From positions 15,743,687-15,807,686 of the forward strand of contig OX578284.1 in NCBI GenBank assembly GCA_951217055.1: a DNA stretch of 64,000 nucleotides. The letters run 5' to 3'. Below are positions 25,159 through 36,248 of this stretch, piece by piece. The notes beneath the pieces are model-generated. The model did no database searches and was not told the DNA's origin. It was given only the letters and a program-made list of their open reading frames with translations. This stretch comes from Gerris lacustris (lineage: Eukaryota > Arthropoda > Insecta > Hemiptera > Gerridae). Each line of letters starts with the position of its first letter. The stretch's first letter is position 1. The position numbers and the translations under genes are program-made.

Positions 25159-25453
25159 AAAATAATAAAAAAAAACGACTAATAGAATATAGCTTTAGAA
25201 AAATACTATAAGGAGCCCATCCTGGAGAGATGGTTTATGTTATTCCCATACGATTTCATCCATAGACGCTTTTATTTATTAAAAGAAAATATTAAATTAA
25301 AAATAATTTTTACTAATAAAAAATTGTTATTATTGAAATCAATCATTGCTACAATTAACAAACTTTTACCAACAAAATAAAAAGTAGAGGAAGCAATAAG
25401 TACTAAATAAATTACTTGACACCATTATAAATTTTTAATTTTATTGTATTCTA
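25159..25453. other. No feature recognised
   Basis: AT-rich. Confidence 0.5.
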
Positions 25454-26016
25454 GTCCAGGAGATAGCGTGCAAAAAAGTGTCTGACTAACATCAAGCTAG
25501 AATTTTGTATACAAGTCAATCTTTTAGTGCCTTTTAAGAATATGTGGTCGGCTAAGTTCAGCTTGGTAATAGGCGTTTGAAAAAAACAAACCGGTGAAGA
25601 GCGGCCATGTCTCACCAATTATGGTGGACAATGTGATTTTCATGATCCTGAGTACAGAATTAGTTAGTAGACCGAAAATCAAGTTGATGTTAATTTATCC
25701 CTTGACAGGTGACCACGTTGAATTTTAGTAATATTTGAATAACTAACCTATCAATTGAGAAAATAATATCGACTTGATTTTTGGTCTACTAGCTAATTCT
25801 GTACTCAGGATCATGAAAATCATACTGTCCACCATAATTGGCGGGACATGGCCGCTCTCCACCATTTTGTTTTTTTCAAATGCCTATTGCCAAGCTATGT
25901 CCCGCAGACGAATCTAGCCGACCACATATTCTTAAAAGGCACTAAAAGATTGACTTGTATAAAAAAATTTTAGCTTGATGTTAGTCAGACACTTTTTTGC
26001 ACGTTATCTCCTGGAC
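25454..26016. mobile_element. Family E fold-back element (about 240-bp inverted arms)
   Basis: The arm at 25454-25696 (gtccaggagatagcgtgc ... cctgagtacagaattag ... aaaatcaagttgat) is repeated inverted at 25763-26016 with roughly 10 percent divergence, around a 66-bp loop. The ends gtccagg/cctggac are flanked by TA on both sides (ta or cta before, tat after), compatible with a 2-bp TA target duplication. Single arms occur at 19466 and 61745. No transposase. Fold-back behaviour and a Tc1/mariner link are inference. Confidence 0.93.
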
Positions 26017-26230
26017 TATTCGTTTTTTTAAAGGGAGAAACAAATAACAAACTTTTAAAACTAGATTTAGAACTTCGATTAGATTACCTTAAAAGTTTAA
26101 AAAATGATTACTACCCTTGACAATGATCCCTGCGATAAGATCGGCAAAATATAAGACTCACATTATATCTGACGCGGTCTCCTCCGAAATATCTATAATT
26201 ACAAGACTCAAGCTTACTCTATAGATTTAA
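26017..26230. other. No feature recognised
   Basis: No gene or repeat seen. Confidence 0.45.
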
Positions 26231-26231
26231 T

Positions 26232-26285
26232 AGGGTTTCGTAGATTATTCACGAAACCCTTATGACGAGAATGATGTGTCTCTTG
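26232..26285 (+). repeat. Terminal-hairpin element end (solo)
   Basis: agggtttcgt (26232-26241) and acgaaaccct (26251-26260) form a 10-bp stem, followed by tatgacgagaatgatgtgtc. The same layout opens the element at 41170 (agggttttg ... caaaaccct, then tatgccgagggtgatgtgtc). Only the end is present. Confidence 0.65.
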
Positions 26286-26586
26286 GTCTTATGTTAAACT
26301 TATGTAAACTTTTCTAAATGAATTTACTTAATTTTACTAAATATAAAATTAAGCCCGTTACCACGGGTTTAGCGGCTCATTATTTAGACTAACAGAACGA
26401 TAAAATTCTTCGAAATCTCAAAATCTATCACATATAAGAGAATTAAAATCACAGCATTTAAATTGTTCAGTTCTGGCATTGTATTTTTTTTTTTTAAGTT
26501 TATAAGCAGGTTATTGAAAAACTTAAAAGTGTGCACGTGAAAGTGAATATATTTTATATAATTGTGCATGTTTTGTTACACATGCG
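26286..26586. other. No feature recognised
   Basis: AT-rich. Confidence 0.45.
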
Positions 26587-26829
26587 TATATTGTTTATTT
26601 ATTTAATTATTTATTTATTTTTTTGTAGTTTTAGTCCCGTTCAACAGCTTATAAGGTCATTACAGGACGGGGGTTATCCGGCCACTTTACTCATCTAATC
26701 GATGAGATCATCAGTGTGAAACATGTCTCATCCAGCTGGGATTTGAACTCACAGCCGGGGTTTAGACCTTGGTTTCAGAGTCGAGTGCGCTAACCCCTCG
26801 GATACACCGCCCCCCCTATATTGTTTATT
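26587..26829 (-). mobile_element. Complete tRNA-derived SINE (SINE-2) with 13-bp TSD
   Basis: Body 26600-26816 is flanked by exact tatattgtttatt copies at 26587-26599 and 26817-26829. On the minus strand it opens ggcggtgtatccgaggggtt (box A region) then agcgcactcg, with box B-like gagttcaaatccc near 26743-26755, and ends in an AAATAAATAAAT-type tail. It resembles a tRNA with a normal acceptor-to-T-arm order but no matching 3' acceptor strand, so it is not a functional tRNA. Length about 217 bp. A tRNA head, A-rich tail and long TSD identify target-primed insertion by a LINE (established for SINEs). Confidence 0.93.
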
Positions 26830-27266
26830 GTTTTAAGTGTTAATATAATTTTTATTTATAGAATTCTTATGAAAAATAAGGTCGTTTTTAAATCATTATT
26901 AGTTTGAGAGTTCTAGGTTTAAAATTTAAGGGTTGTAAATAAAAGTTGCGGTGCATATAAACTGCTTCTAGATATAGTTTACATAAAAAATGTAATTGCA
27001 TGACATCTATGCCTCAATTTATAAAATAACAAGAAAAGTGAGTAATTTCGATTATATTTTATAGTTGAGAGCTGCTGAAATAGGTCAATAAAATGAGATT
27101 AAATAAATAACAATTTTAAGAATTCATCTTAAAACGCCTTTTTATGATTATTTTAATGTTAAGGCATTAAACTTACACCATTAAAGTTATTTAGAAACTG
27201 TGAACAATTATCTTTTAGGAGTAAATAAATAGAAAAGTTATTTTAATATTGTCATTTTTACGAGGT
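26830..27266. other. No feature recognised
   Basis: AT-rich. Confidence 0.5.
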
Positions 27267-27592
27267 ATTATACTGGTCTTATATTACTTTGCATTGTAAG
27301 TTTCATCGCACACCTATTTCCCCAATTTTGTACCACTTCCCGTCTTTCAATCTTCCCCAAATTTTGCACATGTAAACAATTAAGGATAAAAATACAGAAA
27401 CCAAAAAAAAAAAAAAAAAAAAAAAAAATGGTCTTATATTATATTGTTTTGTAAGTTTCATCGCACACCTATTACCCCAAATTCGAACCACTTCCCGTCC
27501 TTCAATCTTCCCCAAATTTTGCACATGGAAACAATTTATTTGAAGAATACAAAAACAAGAAAAAAAAAATGTATAAAATAAGACCAGTTAAT
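27267..27592. repeat. Tandem duplication with inverted ends and poly-A
   Basis: A roughly 85-bp block (gtaagtttcatcgcacacct ... ccccaaattttgcacatg) occurs at about 27296-27382 and 27451-27527, separated by a run of about 35 A. Outer ends actggtctta (27270) and taagaccagt (27579-27588) are inverted, so the whole may be a small TIR element with an internal duplication. Confidence 0.75.
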
Positions 27593-27595
27593 ATT

Positions 27596-28492
27596 GGAAC
27601 GAAGGTCCTTATGCCACGTTACAGCGTCTGAAGCCCGGGAGTGAATCCGAAAAAAACATGACGGCCGTCACGTTTTTTTCAATTTTATCGACCGTCACAA
27701 AAGCGACCGATGACGATAACTTCAGTTAAAATTGACCGATTATAATGGTTCATATTACCAATGCCAAGGACAAGTTCGTTGGACAACGTTATCTGCCCAA
27801 GCGTTCACGCGCAACGCTCGCTAAAACGTAAGCTTCAAATGTAAAATTGAAATTTTAGGATAGAGCAAAATTCTAACTTCATCTATTCAATGAGACAAAC
27901 AACTTTTTTAAATAAATGTTTTTAGTAAAACCAACACCGACACTGCTATGAAGTGATAAAGATCGCTAAATTTATTAAACTGGACCTAAAGTTTAAAATG
28001 GAGAAAACGTTTTTACCAAAATATAACGTTCTAACGTAACGGTTATAATAAAACTTCATATACATTGTCTGATGCACAATTTAAACAGGCATGTAATATT
28101 TCAACCTGATACAAACAGAAGTATTTGTGTAGAGAAGTGATATATTTTATAATATTTTAATTAGAGTGGACGTGAGGGTTAGGGAGTAGTCCTGTTCCCT
28201 CACTCTACTACAACCATCCTCTTTAACTATAAACTAATCATGATTAACTTTTTTCTCAATATTCAATACATATTTATTGCAAGATGCTCGCGTAAATGAT
28301 AAAACAAATGCTTTTCTTTTAATTTTGCCTTAACTTAAGTACAAATAGTTAGTTTAATTTAAAAATAGTCACTTTTCTAACTCCACCATGTATAAGTAGT
28401 TAACATCGTATACTTAGCAGTGTGATTTTATAATTTTTCATTTTATTAAAAACGTAAGGAACTTCGTTCCTACCGGGTGTCCCGTGACACCA
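27596..28492 (+). mobile_element. Family C, near full-length
   Basis: Begins ggaacgaaggtccttatg; the right end is ggaacttcgttcc at 28458-28470, then gggtgtcccgtgacacc. The inner order is cgggagtgaatccg, cgaccgtcac, gacgataac, cgttatctgcccaagcgttc, 'aatgagacaaac', cacaatttaaacaggcatg and 'tcatgattaacttttttc'. About 900 bp, no coding frame. Middle segments differ from the 33911 copy, so at least two subfamilies share ends. Confidence 0.9.
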
Positions 28493-29135
28493 CACGTAAT
28501 TTTACTTTGTATTTAACAAAGTATGCTATGTCGATGGATTCAATTGCCACAACTTGAAACAAATCAGAGTGATCACTCCACAAAGCTACCTTTTCCTTTT
28601 TTAAGATTTCTACAGTGAAAATTAATTAATTATATTCATAGTGATTTAATTTAAAGTATTGAAAACATTTTTAGACAAGAAGAAACATCCTTTTGTTAAA
28701 AAAAGTAAAATTAGTTTCTAAAAAAACTTTAATTTAAAGTAAAAAGTTTTTTACAAAGGTTGTAAAGAAGAATTTAATTGAACTGCTTTCTTTTTGAAAG
28801 TGGATAGATTTAATTCATATCTGAGAAATCTTCACCCTAGATTGTGATAGGAGTTCAATATTTAAGAATATTGTACTAATTTTAATTAATTTGTTAACTC
28901 TAGACTTCATAATTAAGGTCAACAACTCCTTTTGGATTTTTTATTTTTTTTATTGTTCTTTTATAAAGAAGAATCAAAGAAACTGTCTCAACGTTAAATT
29001 TTCTTAAAAATCTATTAAGATAACCTCTATCAACGCTCAAATTCCTGAAAAAAAATTAAATTTAAAGTATGTTAATTGAACAGGGACGTAGAACTTTAAA
29101 ATTTGTAAATTAGGGTTTTGTGCCCCAAACCTGGT
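28493..29135. other. No feature recognised
   Basis: AT-rich, no gene. Confidence 0.5.
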
Positions 29136-29136
29136 A

Positions 29137-30341
29137 CTGGGGGCCGATTCTGCAACTTTGAAACCTCCCTTTTCATGTTGTTATATATCAAACTGTTGTT
29201 ATGAACATGCGCGCGCAACCTGTCAATCTATCTAGTGAATCTATAACTTTGACTGTTGTTATACAAGGAGAAATTGATATATAAGGTTTGATATATATCC
29301 ACTCAAAATTGTTGTTAATATAATTCTTCAGGTTATGTTGTTATATATCAAATGCTAAAAACCAAAACAAAGTGACCACATTATTGATGTTTTCATTCAC
29401 TTTTCTTGTTTTCTGAATGAAATAACTACAAAATGGCCATCTAAAAAGGACGCTGTCAATCCGTAGTTTGGTATTCGGCCACATACAGCGCTGGCATCAC
29501 TTTACGGATTCACTACATTATATAACAGCACTTCGATATATAGCGGTGTTTGATAAATAATGTCACTGTGGATATATATCTAATAAACAGGTCAAGTGTG
29601 TGCTAGTTAGCACACAGCGAGGGTCCGTAGGCAACCCTGCGTATAGTTTAAGTAGTACCCTATTGATGGTGTTTTTTAAAATGCTAAAAAGCTTACTTTG
29701 AACTTTCCTATGGGTCTGATATTCTCAAAACACATAAACAAACTTCAGATAAAGTGTTTTTTGCCACTGAACCGGACTACAACCATATAAATACATCGAA
29801 CAGACCATAGTTATAAAAACAAACGTATTTTGTCAATAAAAAATAAAAGAATATTTTTTTCGAAATTTCCAAAAAGTAGTATTTTTACTTTTGGTCGAAG
29901 AATGTTCAGGAATTTTTTCAGATTTTTTGCACTTCACATAAGCGAGATAGAAGGGGGGGGGGGGACACGTTTCACACCCACTTCAAACTTACCTACGCTT
30001 GCCCTATCAAAGTTATAACCAAATAATTATATATTTTTGTAATCAGCTCGACGTGCCCTTTCATATGATACCCCTCACGGTGTCGAAAAAAAAAAAAAAA
30101 AAAAAAAAAATTAACCCATAAGTTTTTTTACCCTAATATTTTTGAAAAATATTTCTTTTAAGTCGCTATATTTTTAAAATATGTGGGTAGGTACAAGACA
30201 CATACATGCCAAATTTCAAAGTGATCGGACGAAAGGTGTAGCCGTGAGAGCACGCGACAGGACGTACGGACAGACACACGCAGGAAAATATAAGGGTCCT
30301 TGGTTTTGCCTACGGACCCTAAAAAGTTACAGAATCGGCCT
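29137..30341. mobile_element. Candidate outer TIR element holding family A
   Basis: ggccgattctgcaacttt at about 29143 is matched by the inverse 'ttacagaatcggcc' at 30327-30340. The stretch 29160-29590 carries several ttgttatatatcaaa repeats. Family A copy 1 lies inside, close to the right end. No target duplication is certain. Confidence 0.5.
29620..30320 (+). mobile_element. Family A TIR element, copy 1
   Basis: agggtccgtaggca at 29620-29633 is inverted at 30307-30320, followed by aaaaa. Just before the left end is gtgtgctagttagcacac, an 8-bp-arm palindrome that copy 2 also has, so the element may start near 29590. Landmarks: 12 G at about 29947, poly-A at 30088-30110, 'catacatgccaaatttcaaa' and gacagacacacgcagg. 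The 3' end can also fold as agggtcc ... ggaccct. Confidence 0.88.
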
Positions 30342-30478
30342 CCTGGACTCAATCGACGAAGAAATTGATGCTCTACCTCTATATGGTTCATATCAAGTTG
30401 CTTTGTGGTAAGGATTGTAGTTTGTGAGAATTTAAGAATGAACCTAAAAAATTGTGATAATTAATTAATTTTTTGAAC
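30342..30478. other. No feature recognised
   Basis: Short unique stretch between two repeats. Confidence 0.4.
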
Positions 30479-30479
30479 A

Positions 30480-30930
30480 AAGTACGTGGCATGTTACTGC
30501 TTCTGGAGCTCGAGAGTGAATCCGAAAAAAATGACATGCAACGAAATCGACCGTCACAAAACAGACCGATGGCGATAACTTGAGCAAATGATGATCGATT
30601 TAGTTGAAAATTGGTATAAAGGTTAATTTTACCAATACCCAGAACAAGTTCTTTGAACAACGTTATCCAAAGATGCGTTCGCGCGCAAAGCTCGCGTATA
30701 AACGTAAGCTTCAAATGTAAAATTTGAATTTTAGGACGGGAAAATATCCTAACTTCATCTTTAATGGACAAAAAAAAATGTTAATATTTTTTTAGTCAAA
30801 CAAACACCGATACCACTAAGAAGTATAATAGATCGTATTAAAGCGGACCTAATCGTTTAAAATACAAAAACAACGTTTTTACCGACATCTTACATTGAAA
30901 CGTAATGATTTTAATAAAACTTCATCTTTA
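30480..30930 (+). mobile_element. Family C, 5' half
   Basis: gtacgtggcatgttactgct ... gagagtgaatccg ... cgaccgtcac ... ttcgcgcgcaaagctcgcg ... 'aataaaacttcatcttt' follows the 27596 copy in order and then stops. No right-end hairpin. A 24-base T run follows at 30967-30990. Confidence 0.8.
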
Positions 30931-31056
30931 ATATTGTTAATGATAAATTATTATTTAAAAATAATTAATTTTTTTTTTTTTTTTTTTTTTAATGAAACAG
31001 GAAAAAAATAAAATTTATATAATACAATAATTTCAAGATAAAATGAACTTTTTATA

Positions 31057-31639
31057 TACTACGTTTTTAAATTTTCTGTTGAATCGTATGTAATGTTGAT
31101 AATATAATTGTTAGTGAAAAAAAAAAAAAAAGTTCCGAATTTATTTACTTCACATAAATGACAACCATCTAGAGAGCTGATCTTAAACCCATAAAAGGAC
31201 AAATCTTTGTACAACGGATCTCCCCAACACCAAATCTAATCCGTGCCATCGATATATTTTAAATAATATAAATAATATAATCGATAAATAATATAATCGA
31301 TATATTTCCTGTTTTGCTGTCATTCAATGTTTACCTCTTAATAAAAAATCACAAATTTGAAAACCGTCATAATGAAGATTGTAAATATGGGATATGGCAA
31401 AACAAATAAAATAACTTGCGGATTTTTACCGAACTAACTTTCCATACAGCAAAATTTGCTGAAATCCAATTAAATTCTGCTGAAAGATAGCGAAAAGTAT
31501 TAAAATAATGCATTGTCATCGTGTTCTGAGCTATGCTAAAAGTTTCAAATGCCTAGCTATTCGGGAAGTTAGTTAGAAATCGATTGCCAGATTTGTACCG
31601 TACAAACAAACAAACAAGCAAGCTAATAGAAACGTAGTA
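31057..31639 (+). mobile_element. Family F element, copy 1
   Basis: Ends ta-CTACGTTTTTA (31057) and AAACGTAG-ta (31631-31639) are inverted. The second copy, inverted, is at 51595-52176 and matches throughout: ttgtacaacggatctcccca, ctaatccgtgccatcgatat, tcgggaagttagttagaaat. Similarity continues about 30 bp past the left TIR (tataaaaagttc, ttatcttgaaatta), so the true unit is a little larger than the TIR pair. No coding frame is shared. Confidence 0.88.
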
Positions 31640-32035
31640 ATAAAAATAAATTATAAATGATTATTTTTTCAGTACAAACAAGTGATCTAAAAATTCTCTT
31701 TATATCCTAAGCACACTCATATTTTGGATTTGTAATTTTTTCTTTGAGGTGTTAAAGAAAAAAATAAAACATATTTTTAAATAACATGAAACTGGTTCAA
31801 GAGTAATTTCCAAACGGAAATAACTAGAAAATATAAATATTTTTTAATTTATGTTTAGGATATATAAATATTGCTACTTCAATATACCACATACACCTTA
31901 GGACCTATATATTAGTTTCTTTTCCAACTATATATCATTTCTTCGATACAATATTCCTGTTAAAAATATTGAAAACATAATTCATGTATATCTTTTTTTA
32001 ACCTTATACATTTCCATTTATAAAAAAAAAATATT
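31640..32035. other. No feature recognised
   Basis: AT-rich. Confidence 0.45.
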
Positions 32036-32036
32036 A

Positions 32037-32242
32037 AGAATATATTTACTGCAATTTTACGTTTTTGATAGTTTTCATACTACGGAAAGTTTAAATTTTA
32101 ATTTAAATCAAATTATAATTATTATTTACTACGGGAAACAGACAGTGAAAAATACACTCCCGCGCCGGGAGTGTATTTTTCACTGTCTATTTCCCGTAGT
32201 AAATAACAATTATAATTTGATTTAAATTAGAATATATTTACT
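32037..32242. mobile_element. Insertion carrying a 64-bp-arm palindrome
   Basis: Arms 32099-32162 and 32166-32229 match at 62 of 64 positions around CGC. The GC-rich core is cactcccg cgc cgggagtg. agaatatatttact occurs on both sides (32037-32050 and 32229-32242), which may be a 14-bp target duplication around a 178-bp insert. No other copy was noticed in the window. Confidence 0.9.
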
Positions 32243-32830
32243 TTAATGTATGTATTTAAATTTATAAATTAAATAACGGGATTAACATTATGAATTAAAA
32301 AGTTATTTTTTATATTTTCTCCTTACTCTGTTCTTTTTTTTAATTGAAACCAAAAATAGCAGCATAATATATTGTTGATTATTTAATTATAGAATATGCG
32401 AAGAGATAAAAAATTAAAATTATTGTAAAAAAAAATTCTTATAATAAATATTAATCGTATACTTATAATTGTTAGCTACAGCAGGGTCTGGAAAAAGAGA
32501 GAACAAATTAAACTTAAACCCCTCCAGCTTAACTGGGAAGTGGGAACAGATTAAAAAGAATGAAATAGTAAAAATAGAAAAAAGGCAATGATTTACTGAC
32601 ACTTAATGACATTAACAAGATTCGGTAATTAAGAAAAGGGTTTCGGGCTACGTCCAGTCTTCTTAAATTAGGAACTTTGTAAGAGCATATAATGGACGAA
32701 ATACAAATACATATATATTTTATATATTATAAAAATAAGACTATTGCCCTTAACTAACATCTAAAGTGCTATTAAGATAAATAATAAATAATAATATATA
32801 AGTTGAGTCTTATATATTAATATATTAATA
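32243..32830. other. No feature recognised
   Basis: AT-rich. Confidence 0.5.
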
Positions 32831-33110
32831 GTCTGCCAATTTGTGTGGCACATACAGCTTCCTCGAGACCTAGTATATTGGACGAATGGTCGCATATAAG
32901 ATATGGATCTGCTTCAGTTTCCAGTAGGGTTACACTTTTTTTAAAGCAATTTTTTTAAATTATAGCTGTTATATGGGACTATTTTTGGTCTGCTTACTTT
33001 CAACAAATTTTCTAACAATTTAAAGGTGTGTGTGTGTTAATAAAAATAGTTTGTCAATTAGTGTGGCTCATAGCTTCCTTACGTCCTATTTCGTATACTT
33101 TAAGGGGCAC
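32831..33110 (+). repeat. Family I, two short copies
   Basis: tgccaatttgtgtggcacat ... agcttcctcgagacctagta (32834-32876) and ttgtcaattagtgtggctca then tagcttccttacgtccta (33052-33090). Also at 51139-51180 and inverted at 57636-57675. Each is only 40-60 bp of clear similarity. Confidence 0.75.
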
Positions 33111-33450
33111 TGTCGTGTCCTCAGATATTGAATTTATTTATGTATATTCGCACATTAGTTTGTATTTAAAAAAAGTTCTGTTTTAAAAATATTCCTAGTC
33201 TTAAGTTTAAATAGCTGAGATCCATTTTTTTTTCCAAACATAAGTCTCAAAGTTTTATTTTATTTATTTATTTTTTCTCTTTCTCTGCTCATATTTTTCT
33301 TAGATTTTCCAGCTTCAAATTGATATTGAAAAACTTTTATACTTTAAGAAGAAAAAGTAAAAGCCGAAGAAAAATGTTTTTTATTTACCTACTTTGTTAT
33401 TATTATCATACCTATGGGATGAGAGGTTGAGTTTTAAATATAAACTTTTT
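33111..33450. other. No feature recognised
   Basis: AT-rich. Confidence 0.45.
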
Positions 33451-33599
33451 TACTTCCAAGATTACCGCAGGTAATTTTATTACTTCCAAGATTACCGCAG
33501 GTAATTTTATTACTTCCAAGCTCACCGCAGGTAACTTTTTTACTTCCAAGCTTACTGTAGGTAACTTCTTTACTTCCAAGCTTACGCAGGTAACTTTAT
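33451..33599. repeat. 30-bp tandem repeat, 5 copies
   Basis: tacttccaag starts at 33451, 33481, 33511, 33541 and 33571. The first two are identical; later ones carry cttactgtag or a 1-bp loss. The unit resembles family B's 'cttaccg.aggtaac' word. Confidence 0.97.
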
Positions 33600-33784
33600 G
33601 TGGTCTTATGTCTATCCTTCAACATTATTGAGAACCACCATAATATCTTAAAAACTATTAGTCCAATTTTAATGGAAATTGAATAGTAGGTCCTAATCAG
33701 CCTATTGTTTTTCCCATGTAAATGTCAACCAATGAATTTCAACTCTCTGTGTTTATTCCTTTCTTTTTCGCAATTGTGCAAACT

Positions 33785-34760
33785 TTTGCTTCCTCGCTTA
33801 CCGAGAGTAACGGAAGCTATGTGATTGTTCTGAAGAACATACATTTTTTACGTCTCTGATTTCAAAAATTTCAAGACGGGAATCCGTTTCAGACATCAGG
33901 TAACAGTTTTGGAACGAAGTTCCTTATGGCACTGGTTCTGGAGCCCGGGAGTGAATCCGAATAAAACGACCAAAATCACCGTCACAAAATCACCGTCACG
34001 CAAAATCCGTCACGAAATCTACAGATGACGATAACTTGAGTAAAAGATTACCGAGTTAGTTGAATTTTGGTATACATGTTCATTTTACCAATGCCCAGGC
34101 TGAGTTCGTTGGAAATCGTTATCCGCCCAAGCGTTCACGCGCAACGCTCGCGTAAACGTAAGCTTCAAAAAACGGGAAAAAGTGTTATTATGGAAGCCTG
34201 TTACTTGACTTGTTTTGATTATTTTTGTTATATATGTCAAAAATGTCACTTTGTTTTGTAAATAAATAAAATATAATCATGTAAATTTCACCCTGATACA
34301 AGCCGAAGCTGTAGAGTAGGGAAGAGATATATTTTATAATATTTTAAATTAATTGGCCGGGTAGGTAGAAAACAGTCCAATTTCAATCCAAACTCCTTTA
34401 ACAAACATACTCTTTCACTATAAACTCATCATGATCAACTTTTTTCTTATATTCAATATATATTTATAGTAAGACACTTGCTTTAATTATACAAATAATG
34501 ATTTTCTTTTAATTTTGCCTTAACTCTGCTAGGTACAAACAGTTCGTTACTTTTAATTTTGTCTCATTTCTAACTCCGCCATGTATAAGTAGTTAGCAAT
34601 GTATACATAGCAGTGTGATTTTATAATTTATATTTAATGAAAAATGTAAGGAACTTCGTTCCTACCGGGTGTCCCGCGACACCATGCGTATTTTATTTTT
34701 GAATCCGTGTCTGTCTGTCGCTCAATTTTTGCGAACCAACTTATCTTAAGATTAATTTCC
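33785..34760 (+). repeat. Family B copy split by a family C insertion
   Basis: 33785-33905: ttgcttcctcgcttaccgag, then 'tgattgttctgaagaacat', ttccaagac-like and ccgtttcagacatcagg. The continuation resumes at about 34695: gtgtctgtctgtcgctcaat then ttttgcgaaccaactt. In the copy at 56594-57500 the same two parts are close together (gacatcaggg ... gctcaatttttgcgaaccaa), so the C element at 33911-34690 was inserted into B. Confidence 0.8.
33911..34690 (+). mobile_element. Family C reference copy, both ends present
   Basis: Left end ggaacgaagttcc (itself a 5-bp-stem hairpin) then ttatggcactgg. Right end ggaacttcgttcc at 34651-34663, taccg, and ggtgtc ccgc gacacc. The two ends are inverted over about 16 bp. 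No protein frame beyond chance. No convincing TSD. Confidence 0.92.
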
Positions 34761-36247
34761 ACATTCTGCGGTCAAAAAAAACTAAAATGACTAAGTGGAA
34801 AAGTTATCTAACTCTTCTTAACTTCAAATATCTTATAAGAAGACTCTATCGAAAAGATTGAAGAAATTGCCTAAATTAGGTAAAACCCGAATTCATTAAA
34901 TGGCAGTGATAATTAAATTGTAATTGAATAAAGTTTTATCTTAATTTTTATTTAGTCATTAATATGAGCCATTAATTTCCAACCCTACCCTCATTAAAAA
35001 AAAACCCTATCTGCGTTACTTCAAGCCCTCCAAGGTAGGCTAGTTAGTTTTTTTTCAAGAGTTATATACATTAAGTCAAAAATATCGCCTGTAAAATAAA
35101 TCCTGCAATGTACTGCACATATTTCATAGGAACACAATTAAACATGAAAAGAACACAATTATTTTTACAGTCATTATTTAGTAAGTATTCTGTTTTCTCA
35201 TTGTTTTGATACTTAGGAAATAATGATACGGCTTTTTGTTTTCTGCTTGAATAATCACACATCACTAATAAGTTTTTCGAGAGAGGCCGTGTGTCTGAAG
35301 ATGTTTTGAGTCAGGTGAAAACTGGATTTCACATTCAGGTAGGTTCCTGGATGTGGAAATGGAAGACCTTGGTCTGCTCATTAGACATGATCAAAGGGAA
35401 AGTAAACCTGACTGAGGCAGGCATTAGCAACCTGAAACTCTGAAACCACCAGCAGATAACCCACATTCAAAAGTTGATTCTGATCATTGTTGCTTTGTTT
35501 GACTTAACATAAATCATGCGATACTGATCCTTCTAAAATTGTTTTAGCAATGAAAGGACGAAAGAATCAGATTTAGACGCTTCCAACAAAAAATAAAAGA
35601 AGTAAAATTTAAGAATCCCTGAGAGGTAGCTTTGTATGGACGAGTCTTTCATCTTACATGAACGTTTTGTCATTAACAATATTACGATAGATTTAAAGAA
35701 GTCTCTCAGCCTTCATCATGAATCAGGCTATTTTTTGAGCATCTTATCATTCATTGCTGGTTAAGGAAGAAATCGAGTCTTAATCATATCAACAGAAATA
35801 AATTTGTCTCAAATTATTGTATTAATATGACTCAAATTCTTTCATAACCGGCACTGGCGATGACAATATCAAGACAAAAACAAAATAAATTGCAGGGTTA
35901 ATCATTTTTTAAAAAAAAAAAAATCCTTCATAATGACCCCTTCTCAGACGCTTCTTTTTCTAGCTAACTAAACATTAAACACCTACAACTATAACATCTG
36001 TGATCTGTGGTCTACTTTCAATAAATCATCCGAATTTCTTCATAATTTGGGATGTTATAAAAGAATTAGCGTTATTAAAAGATCGTAGAATAGAAAGGAT
36101 TGGGCGTAGAAAGTTGAAATGAACATGGGGCAAATAATGGGCTAAATTATGGCCTACTATCTAAATTCCATTCAAATCGGAAGAGTAGTTATATTATGGT
36201 GGTTTGAAAACATTTTGAATGATATACAGACACAATTCTAAATAAAA
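34761..36247. other. No feature recognised
   Basis: AT-rich. 35280-35470 is more balanced but shows no conserved frame. 35990-36230 weakly resembles 51340-51560 and 3190-3260 ('gtctactttcaataaatcat', 'aaattccattcaaatcgga'). Confidence 0.45.
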
Positions 36248-36248
36248 G

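Noticed and set aside
26700..26816. Functional tRNA gene
   Set aside because: Box A and B are present, but the 3' acceptor strand is missing and the unit has a SINE tail and TSDs.
32099..32229. Transcription terminator
   Set aside because: The palindrome is far larger than a terminator and no gene ends nearby.
35290..35325. Another hammerhead-like motif (ctgaagatgttttgagtcag)
   Set aside because: No stem forms between the two core segments.
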